Assembly: GCF_026914265.1 (NCBI RefSeq)
Contig: NC_069138.1
Coordinates: 33,830,131-33,894,130 of the forward strand
Source: Mya arenaria
Taxonomy: Eukaryota; Mollusca; Bivalvia; Myida; Myidae
Reading direction: 5' to 3'
DNA length: 64,000 bases
This document shows, piece after piece, positions 32,266 to 44,800 of this stretch (the first letter of the stretch is position 1; every line of letters begins with the position of its first letter). The notes under the pieces were generated by a model. The model did not search any database, was not told the origin of the DNA, and was given only the letters and a program-made list of their open reading frames with translations. Position numbers and translations under genes: made by a program.

Positions 32266-35228
32266 GTATTACCCTCCTCCTACCTGAGTATCTAACATAC
32301 ACTGATTTCCGGCTATTGCCCTCTCCTTGCCTTCATTTCCGGCTATATCTTCTCCTCCATGAGTACCTAAAATACATTGATTTCCTGCTATTGCCCTCTT
32401 CTTGTCTTCATGTTCGGCTATACCCCCTCCTCCTCCACGAGGACCTAAAATACATTAATTTCCGGCTATTGCCTTCTCCTTTCCTTAATGTTCGACTATA
32501 ACCCTTCTCCTCCTGACTACCTGAAAAATATTGATTTCCGGCTATTACCCTCTACTTGTCTTCATATTCGGCTATACCCGCTCATCCTACATGAGGATCT
32601 AAAATAAATTGATTTTAGCCTATTGCCAACTTCTTTACTTCATGTTCGACTATAACCCTCCTTCTCCAAAAGGACATAAAATACATTGATTTTCGGCTAT
32701 TACCCTCTCCTTTCCTTCATGTTCGACTATACCCCTCCTCCTCCATTGAGACCTAAAATACATTGATCCGGCTATAACCCTCTACTTGTCTGCATGTTCG
32801 GCTAAACCCCTCCTACCTGAGTACCTAAAATATATTAATTTGCAGTTATTACCCACTCCTTGTCTTCATGTTTGGCTTAACCCCCTCCTCCTCCATGAGG
32901 ACGCAAAGTACATAGATTTCCGGCTAATGCCCTCTCCTTGTCTACATGTTCGGCTATACCCCCTACTCCTCCATGAGGACCTAAAATACATTGATTTCCG
33001 GCTATCGCCCTCTCCTTTCCTTCATGGTCGACTATAACCCTCCTCCTTCATGAGGGCCTAAAATACATTGATTTCCGGCTATAACCCTCTACTGGTCTTC
33101 ATGTTCGGCTAAACCCCCACCTACCTGAGTATCTAAAATACATTGATTTCCGACTATTGCCCTCTCATTTCTTTTATGTTCTTCTATAACACTCCTTCTC
33201 CATGAGTTCCTAAAATACATAAATGTCCGGCTATTACCCTCTCCTTTACTTCATGTACGACTATACCCCTCCTCCTCCATGAGGAACTAAAAAACATTGA
33301 TTTCCGGCCATTCCCCTCTACTTGTCTTCATGTTCGGCTAAATCCCTCCAACCTGAGTACCTTAAATACATTGATGTCCGGTTATTACACACTCATTGTC
33401 TTCATTTTCGGCTATATCCCTTTCACCTCTTCATGTTTGGCTATACGCACCCCTTTGAGTACTTAAAACATATTGATTTCCGCCTAATGCCATCTCCTTG
33501 TCTTCATGTTCGGCTATACCCCCAACCTCACCCCCGAGTACTTTAAATGCATTGATTTCCGGCTATTTCCCGCCCCTTGTTTTTATGTTCGGCTATAACA
33601 CTTCTCCTCTCAGAGTACCTGAAAAACATTAATTTCCGGCTATTGTCATTACCTAAACTTAATGTTCGGCAATAACACTTCTCCTCTCAGAGTACCTGAA
33701 ATACATTGATTTCCGGCTATTGCCCTCATCTTGTCTTCATGTTCGGCTACAACCCTTCTCCTCTCAGAGTACCTGAAATACATTGATTTATGGCTATTGC
33801 CCTCTCCTTGTCTTCATCTTCGGCTATACCCCCTCCTCCATGAGACCTATAATACATTGATTTTCAGCTTTTACCCACTCATTGTCTTCATGTTTTGCTA
33901 CCGCCCCCCCCCCCCCCTGAGTACTTAAAATACATTGATTTCCGGCTATTGCACTCTCCTTGTCTTCATGTTCGGCTATATCCGCTCATCCATGAGTACC
34001 TAAAATACATTGATTACCTAATATAACCCTCTACTTGTCTTCATGTTCGGCTATACCCCCTCCACAATGAGCACCTTAAATACATATATTTTCGGCTTTG
34101 GCCCCCTCCTTGTCTTCATGTTCGGCTATACCTCCTGCTCCATGAGTACCTAAAATACATTGATTTCCGGCTTTTTCCCCTCCTTGTCTTCATGTTTGGC
34201 TATACCTCCTACTCCATGAGTACAAATAAAACATGGATTTCCGGCTTTTGCCCCTTCTAGTCTTCATGTTCGGCTATACCTCCTCCTTAATGAGTACCTA
34301 AAATACATTGATTTTCGGCTTTTTCCCACTCTTGTCTTCATGCTCGGCTATATCTTCTCCGCCATGAGTACCTATAATACATTGATTTCCGGCTTTTGCC
34401 ACCTCCTTGTCTTCAAGTTCGGCTATACCTCCTCCTCCATGAGTACCGAAAATACATTGATATCCTGCTTTTGCCCCCTCCTTGTCTTCATTTTCGGCTA
34501 TTCCTCCTCTCGGTGAGTACCTAAAATACATTGATTTCCGGCTTTTGCCCCCTCCTTGTCTTCATGTTTGGCTATACCTCCTCCTCCACGAGTACCTTAA
34601 ATAAATCTATTTCCGGCTATTGTCCTCACCCCGCATTTAGGTTTGGCATTACCCTATCCTCCTCCATGAGTATCTTAAATACATTGATTGCCGGCTATTG
34701 CCCTCTCCTTGTCTTCATGTTCGTCTAAACCCCCTCCTCCTTCCTAAGTACCTTAAATACATTGAGTTCCTGCTATTTATCTCTCTTCGTCTTCATGTTC
34801 GGCTATACCCATCCTCCTCCCTGAATACCTAAACACATTGATATCCGGCTATTTTAATCTCTTGCCTTCATGTTCGACTATACCCCCTCCTCCTCTCTGA
34901 GTACCTTAAATACATTGATTTCCGGCTATTTATCACTCTTCGTCTTTATGTTCGGCTATATCTCCTCCTCCATGAGTACATAAAATACATTGATTTCCGG
35001 CTATTGTCCTCTCCTCGCGTTCAGGTTTGGCTCTACCCCCTCCTCATCCATGAGTGCCTAAAATACATTGAGTTCCGGCTATTTCCCACTCATTGCGTTA
35101 ATGTTCGGCTATATCCCCTCCTCCTCCGCCCTTAGTACCTAAAATACATTGATTTCCGGCTATTGCCCCCGTCTTTCGTTCATGCTCGGCTATTAATCTT
35201 CTCCGCCATGAGTACCTAAATTACATTG
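32265..35228. repeat. Minisatellite of about 78 bp, roughly 38 copies
   Basis: Unit: ACCTAAAATACATTGATTTC, CGGCTATTGCCCTCTCCTTG, TCTTCATGTTCGGCTATACC, CCTCCTCCTCCATGAGT. Units vary by a few bases and in length, so the short frames are not conserved. It fills most of the spacer between the head-to-head genes. Related units occur at 9930-10040. Confidence 0.95.
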
Positions 35229-35507
35229 ACTTAAATAATAAAAACAAAAAAGCATACGATTTGTGTACAGATTAAAAAAAATACTAGCCTTTATTAACTT
35301 TTTTTTAATAATAAGCTACGTGGTCACAGATTCCGAAGTTAAAAAAGTGCATTAATTTTATCTGAACACAAAACATACGGTATTTATGTCATTGAAGTCA
35401 AATGAGTAGAACATAATAATGCATTAATAATGATAGTAATTTACAACTCATGACATAAATAGTCTGTGTTTGAAAGGGCATTTCGTGTAAGAACTGATTT
35501 CCCTTAG

Positions 35508-35517
35508 TATATATTTA
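35508..35517 (+). promoter_or_regulatory. TATA-like box, right paralogue
   Basis: TATATATTTA in upstream DNA conserved with the left arm, 302 bp before the start codon. A 5' UTR of this length, or an unseen 5' intron, would be needed. Confidence 0.45.
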
Positions 35518-35809
35518 TGATAACTGTTGCCGGCAAAGTGACGACGTTGTGCGACTTGTGGAAAAAAATTATCTGATTATTTTTTACTTCCATGAATCGC
35601 AACATAAACGCACTTGTGTTACTATTTGATAAGACAAGTTCGCATCGATGTCATTTTGAAACGAAAATGTTTGGTGAGACATGCCTGTTTACGTACATAC
35701 ACGAAATGTTAACGGTACACTCAAGTGAAAAAGTGAAAGCGTGTAAAGGACAATATTTTTCAACTACTGATGGCTCTTATCTTACGTAAATTACACAAAC
35801 ACCTTCCTT

Positions 35810-35873
35810 ATGGTCGGCAGAATTCCATTGCATTTAATTTTAGCGATTTATTCTTTATCATTATCGTGCAAAG
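35810..35873 (+). CDS. Right exon 1: signal peptide
   Basis: ATG then [19 protein letters not shown], a clear hydrophobic signal peptide. Donor AAAG|GTAAGA, phase 1. Confidence 0.8.
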
Positions 35874-38800
35874 GTAAGATTTTGCCCCAAAACAATCTGA
35901 TCCTTATGTCATCATGTACTTCTTGCTTAATCCTTTTGTCAAAAGATGCTACACCCTACGACAGATGTAGAAGAAAGCTATTTTAGATAAGCATAATTAG
36001 GAAATCTGAGGCACAATATTGTTAACTTCTTGGTTTTATACACAGACATCGTGTTCAATAATATTATATCAAAACTAGGAACATGCGAAAACAAAATTGA
36101 CTGCCTATCGTACGGACTGGATGCATGTCACAACCAGGTATATGAGCCATGGTTGACGAGGAACTGCGCCCGGTTTTGTGGGTTCTGTGAAATCCCTGGT
36201 ATGTCAATAACGTTACTTGCAAATATTTACAATTTGAATATTTTTCTCTTACATACAAAAATAACTTCTTGTACACACTATTTAATGCAATAAATTAAAG
36301 TGACAACACAACAACACCAGCGTTTATAATCAGTTTTACATTACGTATGATCCTGTAAGGTCTTTTGTATAGTTTTCATCGCTTGCTATACATTTAATCA
36401 GAGTCCAGAGTTACATGTCATGTATGTCGTTAATATACTTATATGACTTAGTAGATTTATTTATTTTGCCATGATAGATTAGCTGGAATTGGAACGATTA
36501 CTTAAAAGTCGCTGCCGCTCCCTTGCAATACATGACCTTCAACATATAACACATAACCAAAAAAAAAGTATCTAAAGTAAAACTTAACTGTGTTTCTTCA
36601 TTATTTGTACGAGTAATGTTTACACAGTTCCAAACATCTCTGAATGCATTGACGCACTGGACAATTGCCACGAGTATGACAGCGGCACCTTGTGTACGGA
36701 CCCGACGTTCTATGTGTGGGCGCATCACAACTGCAAGGGCTACTGTGGCTTTGATCGATGCAATGGTAACACCTATAATGTTAATATTTCAGTTGCTAGG
36801 TTTAAAATGACAATCGAACAATAATGTATTGTAGAACGTCCTTTATTAACAAATGTTTTTTATAATCTATTCTGACCAAGTATATGATAGGGTGCTGGCC
36901 GAGGTGGCCCGCTCTGTTTTCTGTAGATCGTGAACATTGGACTCTTACTTATTTGGTGTTTGCTTGTGCATTTGTCAAAAAATCGATCTATGTTAAATTA
37001 ATGGACGAAATTTTCAAAGAAAATCCTCGATTGTCGTTAGTCCACACAAAAACGCAAACACAAAGTAAATGTTATATTTAACTACTGACACAAGTTTAAC
37101 AAGTAAGTCTTGGTGGAAACGTAGACTGACTGAAATATACACCATGAAACAATATGCTGGTTATTCCGTCAGATCAAATCTACGTTAAATTAATTAACAT
37201 TTATGACTATCATGGTCGATAGAAAAAGGCATAAAGAAACTTTCAAAAATAACTCCGACCCTGAGTCATTTTAAACATCTCCAGTGGATATTTTACGTTT
37301 ATCATGACTAAATACAAACTTTAGGAAAACCTGTATGCCTTCCGAAATAATATGCTGGTCGGGTAAGGATAAACAAACCAAATTGTAATTCTGGCCTAAC
37401 TCTAAAATTTGATCTAAAACGTAAATAGTGTAAAACAGTTATATTATTCGAGAACGTTGCCCTACCCTACATTAACTATGAGCAAGGAACATACAAAAGC
37501 AAAATAAAAGGAAATAACACATAAACATTTAAAGCTTAATTATCTACCTTTTATTTGGACAATCTGTTCTGGTTTTCTTTCAGAAACGTGTACGGACAAT
37601 TCTGACATCGATTGTGCCCGGTATAATGAACAATTTAACATCTGTTCCGATGCAACAAAAGCACATGCTTGCAGGAGATTCTGCGGCTTTTGTTCCTCTC
37701 GTAAGTCTTTCAGACATCATAAGTATGGTCTAAATATAGAATCATTGTTAATATCAAACGTCATTATATGTGATTTACTGTTGCAATTTCAATCCATGAG
37801 TATGTCATGGATCATCAATATACACATGCATGTGATATATTTACTTTACATGTTCTGATTGTTCATGTTATAAACCCTTTGGCAAAATAAAACTATCTAT
37901 CGACCTATTTCGTTTAGTATTCTCAAAAAAAAACAAAGATCACTGTGAGCTTTACTGCTAATGACAATGACTTTGTTAAAGGTGAAGGCTTTTATAAGTT
38001 GTTTACCATCTTCCAGTCCAATCCTATATTTTGATATTGTATATGTTTGCATACTTTGTGTGTTTCTTTCAAAAGCAAAATATGTTTAAATCATGACAAT
38101 TACTAGTACTTGCGACAAGAAACGAAACTCGCATAGTCAAATTATATTGGATGTGCCAGTTATAACCAATGTTTGCCTGTTGGTCATACATGAATTGTCC
38201 TTTTAGTTATAGTGCATGTTGCTTGTAGAATGACTTAAAACTAATAGTATTAAAAACTGTTACCGTATGCCTAGTAAAGCAAGTTTGTGTGATAATTGAC
38301 AAACATAATGTTTTTCTAATAGCTCTATGGTTGAAAAGGATGCATATTAAAACCGAATCTCCTTCATAAATCGACAAATTCCACGTGCCTACGGTATCGT
38401 TTATTTAAGGTGATGGTGGCTGGTCCGAGTGGGGCACATGGAACGGATGTGACGTCACTTGCGGTACCGGGACGCGTCATCACGTGCGCACGTGCACCAA
38501 CCCTGTACCGCGGTTTGGTTTACCTTGCCAGGGAAATAATAGTGAGACAGGCGTGTGCACATTGACTCCTTGTCCGGGTAAGAAAGCATGTCTGATCTTT
38601 TTGTCGTTGTATAAGGCGTATTCATATCATATCATATATATTTCTCATAATTCTTTTAAATTATAGTTATAAGTGCAATTCCCAATAATTTACTGTATGT
38701 CTGTCTTAAGTATAGCTAATATTCACCGTACAATCATTGTTTCGTTATTCCACCGTGTGACAGTAAATGGTGGATGGAGTGGTTGGGGTGTGTGGGGGTC

Positions 38801-41800
38801 GTGCTCGGCTACATGTGATGTGGGAATTCAGAAGAGAATTAGGAGTTGTACCAATCCTGCACCAGCGTACACTGGGAACCATTGCTTCGGCGAACCATCC
38901 AATTATCGTGTGTGTAATATGCCAGCATGTGCAGGTATATAATAAACGCTATGCTGGAAACTATATGTAGTTCATTACTAGTATTATTATTAGTTATTGA
39001 TTTTTCAGTTTTCCTGTGTAATCTACTTGTGTACTGGATGTAAGAGTTAATTTAGATCGATAATAACTGGAAACAGTTGTTGACACTTACAAGTCGTATA
39101 AATGTATACTTGTTTTGATATTATCTTGAACTATTAGTTATTTGAGTGACCCTTTGGCGTTTTTCCTATTCCGATTAATTATTTATTAAAATATCTATAT
39201 GTATGCAGTTTTTATTAATCTGTATCGGTAGACTCAAAGAGGGTTTTGAAGATATTTCGATAACCGTTTATTTGCGAATATAAATATTTTACACGAATAA
39301 AAATAAAGTAAACATATACTTGACATTGTTAAAAAATTAAGCATGGCACACAATCACAATTTTAACAGACGGAGTTTGGTCGTCATGGGAAAGTTGGAAA
39401 GCGTGCACTGTTTCTTGTGGAGGAGGAACCAAGCGCCGGCAACGGCATTGCAATAACCCAGCACCATCACTTCTAGGACGATACTGTGACGGAAGCTCGG
39501 AACTGACCTCAATATGCAATAACAGTCCTTGTCCTGTCACAAGTAAGGTTAACAGTTTGATTCGCAATGATTATAGCTGTGTGTACTAGCGACACAATAA
39601 AAAAACTTACGTCGGGTTGACAAGAACGTAACACATTGACCAAGTCTATAAAAACAGTGATATTAACCTATGTCAATGTTCTGCATATGGCTTGTAAAGC
39701 AAACCAAATAGATTTGTGTGAGATGGGGCAAATTAGTTTTTTGTTTTGCAGAAAATATGTTTTTTTCGAGTAAGCAAAGACAAAACACCTTTAAAGTCAA
39801 CATATCTATATCAAGAAAAGTTTACCTTTAAAGTAAACATCATTTTGAAGGACAAGAGCATTGTTATATCGCACGTCTGTAATACAAAACACACGTGATG
39901 GCTATACTTAACCAGAGACAAGGTATTGCATTTGAAAATCGTAGAATTTGTCACGAGTCGTCATGCCATATCGAAATTTATTCAACTAGTATATATAAGC
40001 GAGCCTTTAGTGTGCTTTCTAACATATTTCTTACACGAGTTTAATCAAATGTGTATTCTATAATGACGAGTGCCAGATTAATTCGATCATATGTTTTATC
40101 GAATGAAAAAAGCAAAAACGACCAACCTGTTTACGTGCTCTAGTGATGCCGAATACTACCATGCAATGCCGTCTCCCGCGCTACATGCATTGCAGAAATG
40201 AAGTAGCTCGAAAAATGTTTAACCTAAGATACATCCGATCATTCAATTAATGATTTTAAGTAGAATGCTGCTTAGATTATATCGAGGAAGAATAAAAACC
40301 AAAACCCTGCAATTGAAATGAATTTTCCTTTCTTTTAAATCGTAACGTCATATTCGGTAGGATGAGGTCATAATTTGTTATAATTACGTTCATGACATAA
40401 TTATGCGTTAAATTAAGTACTGAATACAAATAAATCTTCATCATTAATTCAAAAACAATGGCCAAATCGTACCAACGTTGCCAATACCCCAATCGTTGTC
40501 AAGTTATCTCACACACGTGGCCAATATTAATGACATAACTACACTTTAAATGACTTTATCTGATATAGAAGATGAAATTCATTTGCGCAGTTCGTATATT
40601 GTGCCGTGTTTTCAGCACGCGACATTCGTTACAAATGTTATTGTTGTCAAAACATTATGGAAGAAGATCCAAAGAACAAACAGCATCTCATATAAAATAA
40701 CAGCTACCTTGCTGAAAGTAGTCATAAACGAAAATGATCACCATCGACACCCCCAGCTCGAGTTAGCATACAGAAAAAGCAGTACATTTTAGACGTTTAT
40801 ATAACAGCTTTCAAAACAGTATTTTACAAAACTACTAGTCAGGCAAGAACTTCAGTAGCTAATGTACCTAGAGACGTTTTTGTTGCAGATGGTGGATGGT
40901 CAAGTTGGGAACGTTGGTCAACATGCAGCGCTTCCTGTGGTGGAGGAGTCCAACGTCGTCATCGGAATTGCAATAATCCAACGCCATCTGTACTCGGGCG
41001 AACTTGTGCCGGAACGAATGAGCAGACAAACATTTGTAACAGCTTCAACTGCTACGCAAAAGGTTTCTTATTAAAGTTTAAACTTTATTTATTTTACAAC
41101 GGTTGTTAAGAAAGTTATATTAATTTTTACTAAGTCACTCTCGTTGGCTCGATGTTGCGCGAATGTGGTAGTGTGTCGTGGGGGAAACCGGAGACCCCGG
41201 AGAAAACGCACTTGTCCGGCTTGGTGACCATTATACATATTATATATATATGTATATGAATATATTATTATAGCTGTACGGTTGTAACTTAAACATTTTA
41301 ATAGCCGTTTGTTGATATCTACAATTATAATTCTTCAACAGATTTGTCATGTTGTCACTTAATAAAAACACAGATATTTTTTTTCATTTGCCGTCTGTAT
41401 CCTTTGAACGTATATAATTTAGCTACAGGCAAAGATAATTTTATATAAGATTGAAACAAAAATGTTGATGTTGACCAGAAATATTCAACAAAAATATTGA
41501 ATATATAATCGTTTGCTCAGTGCTAAATATTTACATTGATTTTCTGAACGATAAAAATTGAGTTCATTTTGCATGAACCGGTCGACCTTTCGTGACCTAT
41601 GTTGGCGGAGTTTGGCAAGAAAGCAACACTCTGATTTGGCGCTGGTGAACCACCGCGCGTAGTGATCTTACTAAGATCTACTTTGTTGATAAATATAGCA
41701 GGGCACATGTTCTGTTGAATGCCGGCTTGTTTACATGCTTCTTTTGATGTTTTACGAAGAATTTAACTGAAAGACATTATTTTCTAGAAATATCATTTGA

Positions 41801-44800
41801 AAAATGCTTGATTTTGCATTTGATAACAAAAGAATACGCATTGAACAAATAATAAAAACAAATTAAAATTGACGCGGTTTTTACTACGGTTCGTCTGACA
41901 CAACTGTCAAAACAAACATGACTGATGATTCTGAGTTCGGCGATTTCTTTCTAGGACAAATGTATGCTCCATTATCGGATTCAGACAATAAATCTCTTTC
42001 TACGATAGAATTAGGCGATATCTTCGTACATTAAATACATGAAATGATTGGAGACTGTCAAAGTGTCATGTATTTTGGCGAGTTCGAACAAACGTCTTAA
42101 TATTGACAATTGACAATTCGAGAAGACTAGCACATAACAACACTTCAATATCTTTGCAAAAGTTAAAAGACAACAAACAAATTACGTTATAACTACCTTG
42201 AACTGGAAGTTATCCATTAAATCACCATGACCACATTCGTTATGTCCACTCACATGGGTCATGCATATGTAAAACAGGAGTTAAAATGTATCTAAAGTTC
42301 TCTTGATTAAAATTTACATATTACAACATCATCAAATCATTATTAACTCCACATATTTAACAGAAACTACCAAATGATTAAAAAAATAATTGATTATTTC
42401 TTTCGCAAATTACTTATGGACTATTTATTATGCGGAGGATAAAAAGAACGCCGAGCTAAAACACCAAGGGCGACAAGTGCTCTTACCATTTACATTCGCT
42501 CTACACGTTTTGTTCCCCTTTGTTGTAATTGAATACTTGTTCTCAAACACTATTAGGTCAAAACAAATTGCCAAACAAAAGGGAAAATGTAAATATAAGT
42601 ATTGATTCTTGTTTTTATGCGTTTATGCTGTATGAACGCTCGGCCGCAATTTTGCATATTTCCAAAAACCGCTAGCGCGGTTTATGCATATGCAAAATCG
42701 CAGCCGAGCGTTCATACTGCATGAACGCACAAAAAATAAGAATCAATCCTTAAATATTGACATGAGTACTTTTGGCACGATGTATACCTGATTGATTGCT
42801 CATTTTTTTCAAACATACATAAGTGTGGTCGAAAAGGTATTAAAGTATTAACAACGATAACAACATTTTTCTAAAAGTATTTATTGAATTTGGATTAATT
42901 TGTGTTACATGCGATATATTGTACACTTTGTAAGTACTTCTATTGCCAATGCTCGATTACATCTACCCCATTCCTGCTACCAGGGCTTTCGTATCCTTAT
43001 TGTGATTCCGAGCAAAGCTTAATGACATATACTTTGGACTCATGGCGACATTTAGCAAACAATGTTGAATATATCAGTTGCTAAATGCAATTTGTGTCAA
43101 GGTGATTTTCTTTATTAGTGACATTCTATTTTACACAGACATGGGGAAACCACTGGGAAAGAAATCTAATTTTATACCATGAACCTCAAACATTTTAGAA
43201 AAAACAAATAATAGTAAACTACAACCAATAACTGACACATATCAATTCATGTTTACTTGTAAACATTTATAATAGTTCGTTTGGCGGGTTCCAATGCTAC
43301 CAACCAAGGACGAGTTGAGGTTTTCCTCAACGGCCAGTGGGGCACAATTTGTGATGACAGCTTCGATGATACGGATGCAAATGTTGTCTGTTCAATGCTG
43401 GGCTTTGGAAAGTATAAACATGCTTTTTAGCAAATAACAGCTTAAGACACCGTTCATGTGGAAATTAAGTTAGATTTTACATCACTCACTTTTTTTCAAA
43501 TTGGTTATATAATGTTAGTTTTTTTTATTATTATAAACAAACTGCAACAACGGAGCTAACATATATGTGTTTCCATTGAGTCTCTTATATTCAACCCTAA
43601 CTTGCACAATTGCAATTGTGTTTTTAACGCCTTTTTGTCAAAATGAAAGGTTTTCTGTCATATTCTCACATATTTAAATAAAAAAGAAACGTGTTATTCT
43701 TCTAGTAACGACTAATTCTTTCAGGAATGGTGGGGTGGCGATGGGCAGTGCCTATTTTGGAAGCGGATATTCTTCAAGTCCTATCATCTTGGACGATCTA
43801 GGATGCGATGGATCTGAACATTCAATTTTTGACTGCAGTCATCGTGAATTCGGGACAAACAACTGCGGTCACACCGAAGATGCCGGTGTCATTTGTACCT
43901 TAAGTAATATGATGCCATCTAAATAGTTAAATTTAACTAATGTTGAATAGGTTCTGATTGGTTTATTTGTTAGTTCCCGTCAGTTGTTAACGACAAATTA
44001 TAATACAAAAATGACGGCAACTATACACTGGCAATATATTAACTCCAAAATCATCATTTAAAATGAGGAACGATTAATTACAAGAGTCGATGTATTCCTT
44101 AAGTCGATTATAAAGAATTCATACAACTAGTTTTGTTATGCTAGTGCCATTTTATTAACTATGTTGATGAAATACAAGTGCATTGCCTGGCATGACCACA
44201 GCTTTAAAAGTAATTGTTTGAAATGATTAAAAAAAACTTTATTTAAAGTAGTTTTTATGGCACAAAGCATTTTCGAGATTTAGAAACAAATTTAGAAATG
44301 TATTTATGTAGTTATGTGTTGTTGTTTTTTTCTGATTAGGCGCTTGCTTCGTCTGTTTGGGGTCAATTAGATGTATTAATTCTTCCCCATACAGATGGAA
44401 AGATACGTCTCTCTGGAAGTTCAAATGCATCATATTACAAAGGCCGTGTGGAGGTTTTCCTCAACGACCAGTGGGGAACAGTATGTGATGACAGCTTCGA
44501 CAACGATGATGCTATGGTTGTTTGTCATATGCTCGGATTTAAAAGGTAACGGCACTGAAGATGAACACAACAGAGATGATTAAAGAAAAACAAAATATGA
44601 AGACTGATTTCTATTGTTCGTACCTGTTTAATCAGTTAAAACGCACTCGTGCTGTTTTTGCAAATTTTCCATGCGTACTTCTTTGTTTACAAGGTAATTC
44701 TCTATCTTTCCCAGGCCAAAACACGTATAACGTTCAGAGAAAAAATTACGAACTGTTTAGTCAAGAAGGTCAGATTTGTGACCGTTCACTCATTTCTTGC

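Larger units (their letters stand above)
41063..43275 (+). other. Intron between TSP1-4 and SRCR 1 (right gene)
   Basis: 2.2 kb. Holds a SINE fragment (41170-41230), an isolated 38-codon frame (41918-42034) and a fold-back element (42601-42747). The left counterpart is only 487 bp, so most of this was gained. Confidence 0.8.

Noticed and set aside
43735-43926. SRCR frame ending at a stop at 43926 (NMMPSK)
   Set aside because: Sequence past 43903 is intron: the GTAATA donor restores phase with the next SRCR exon and matches the left gene.
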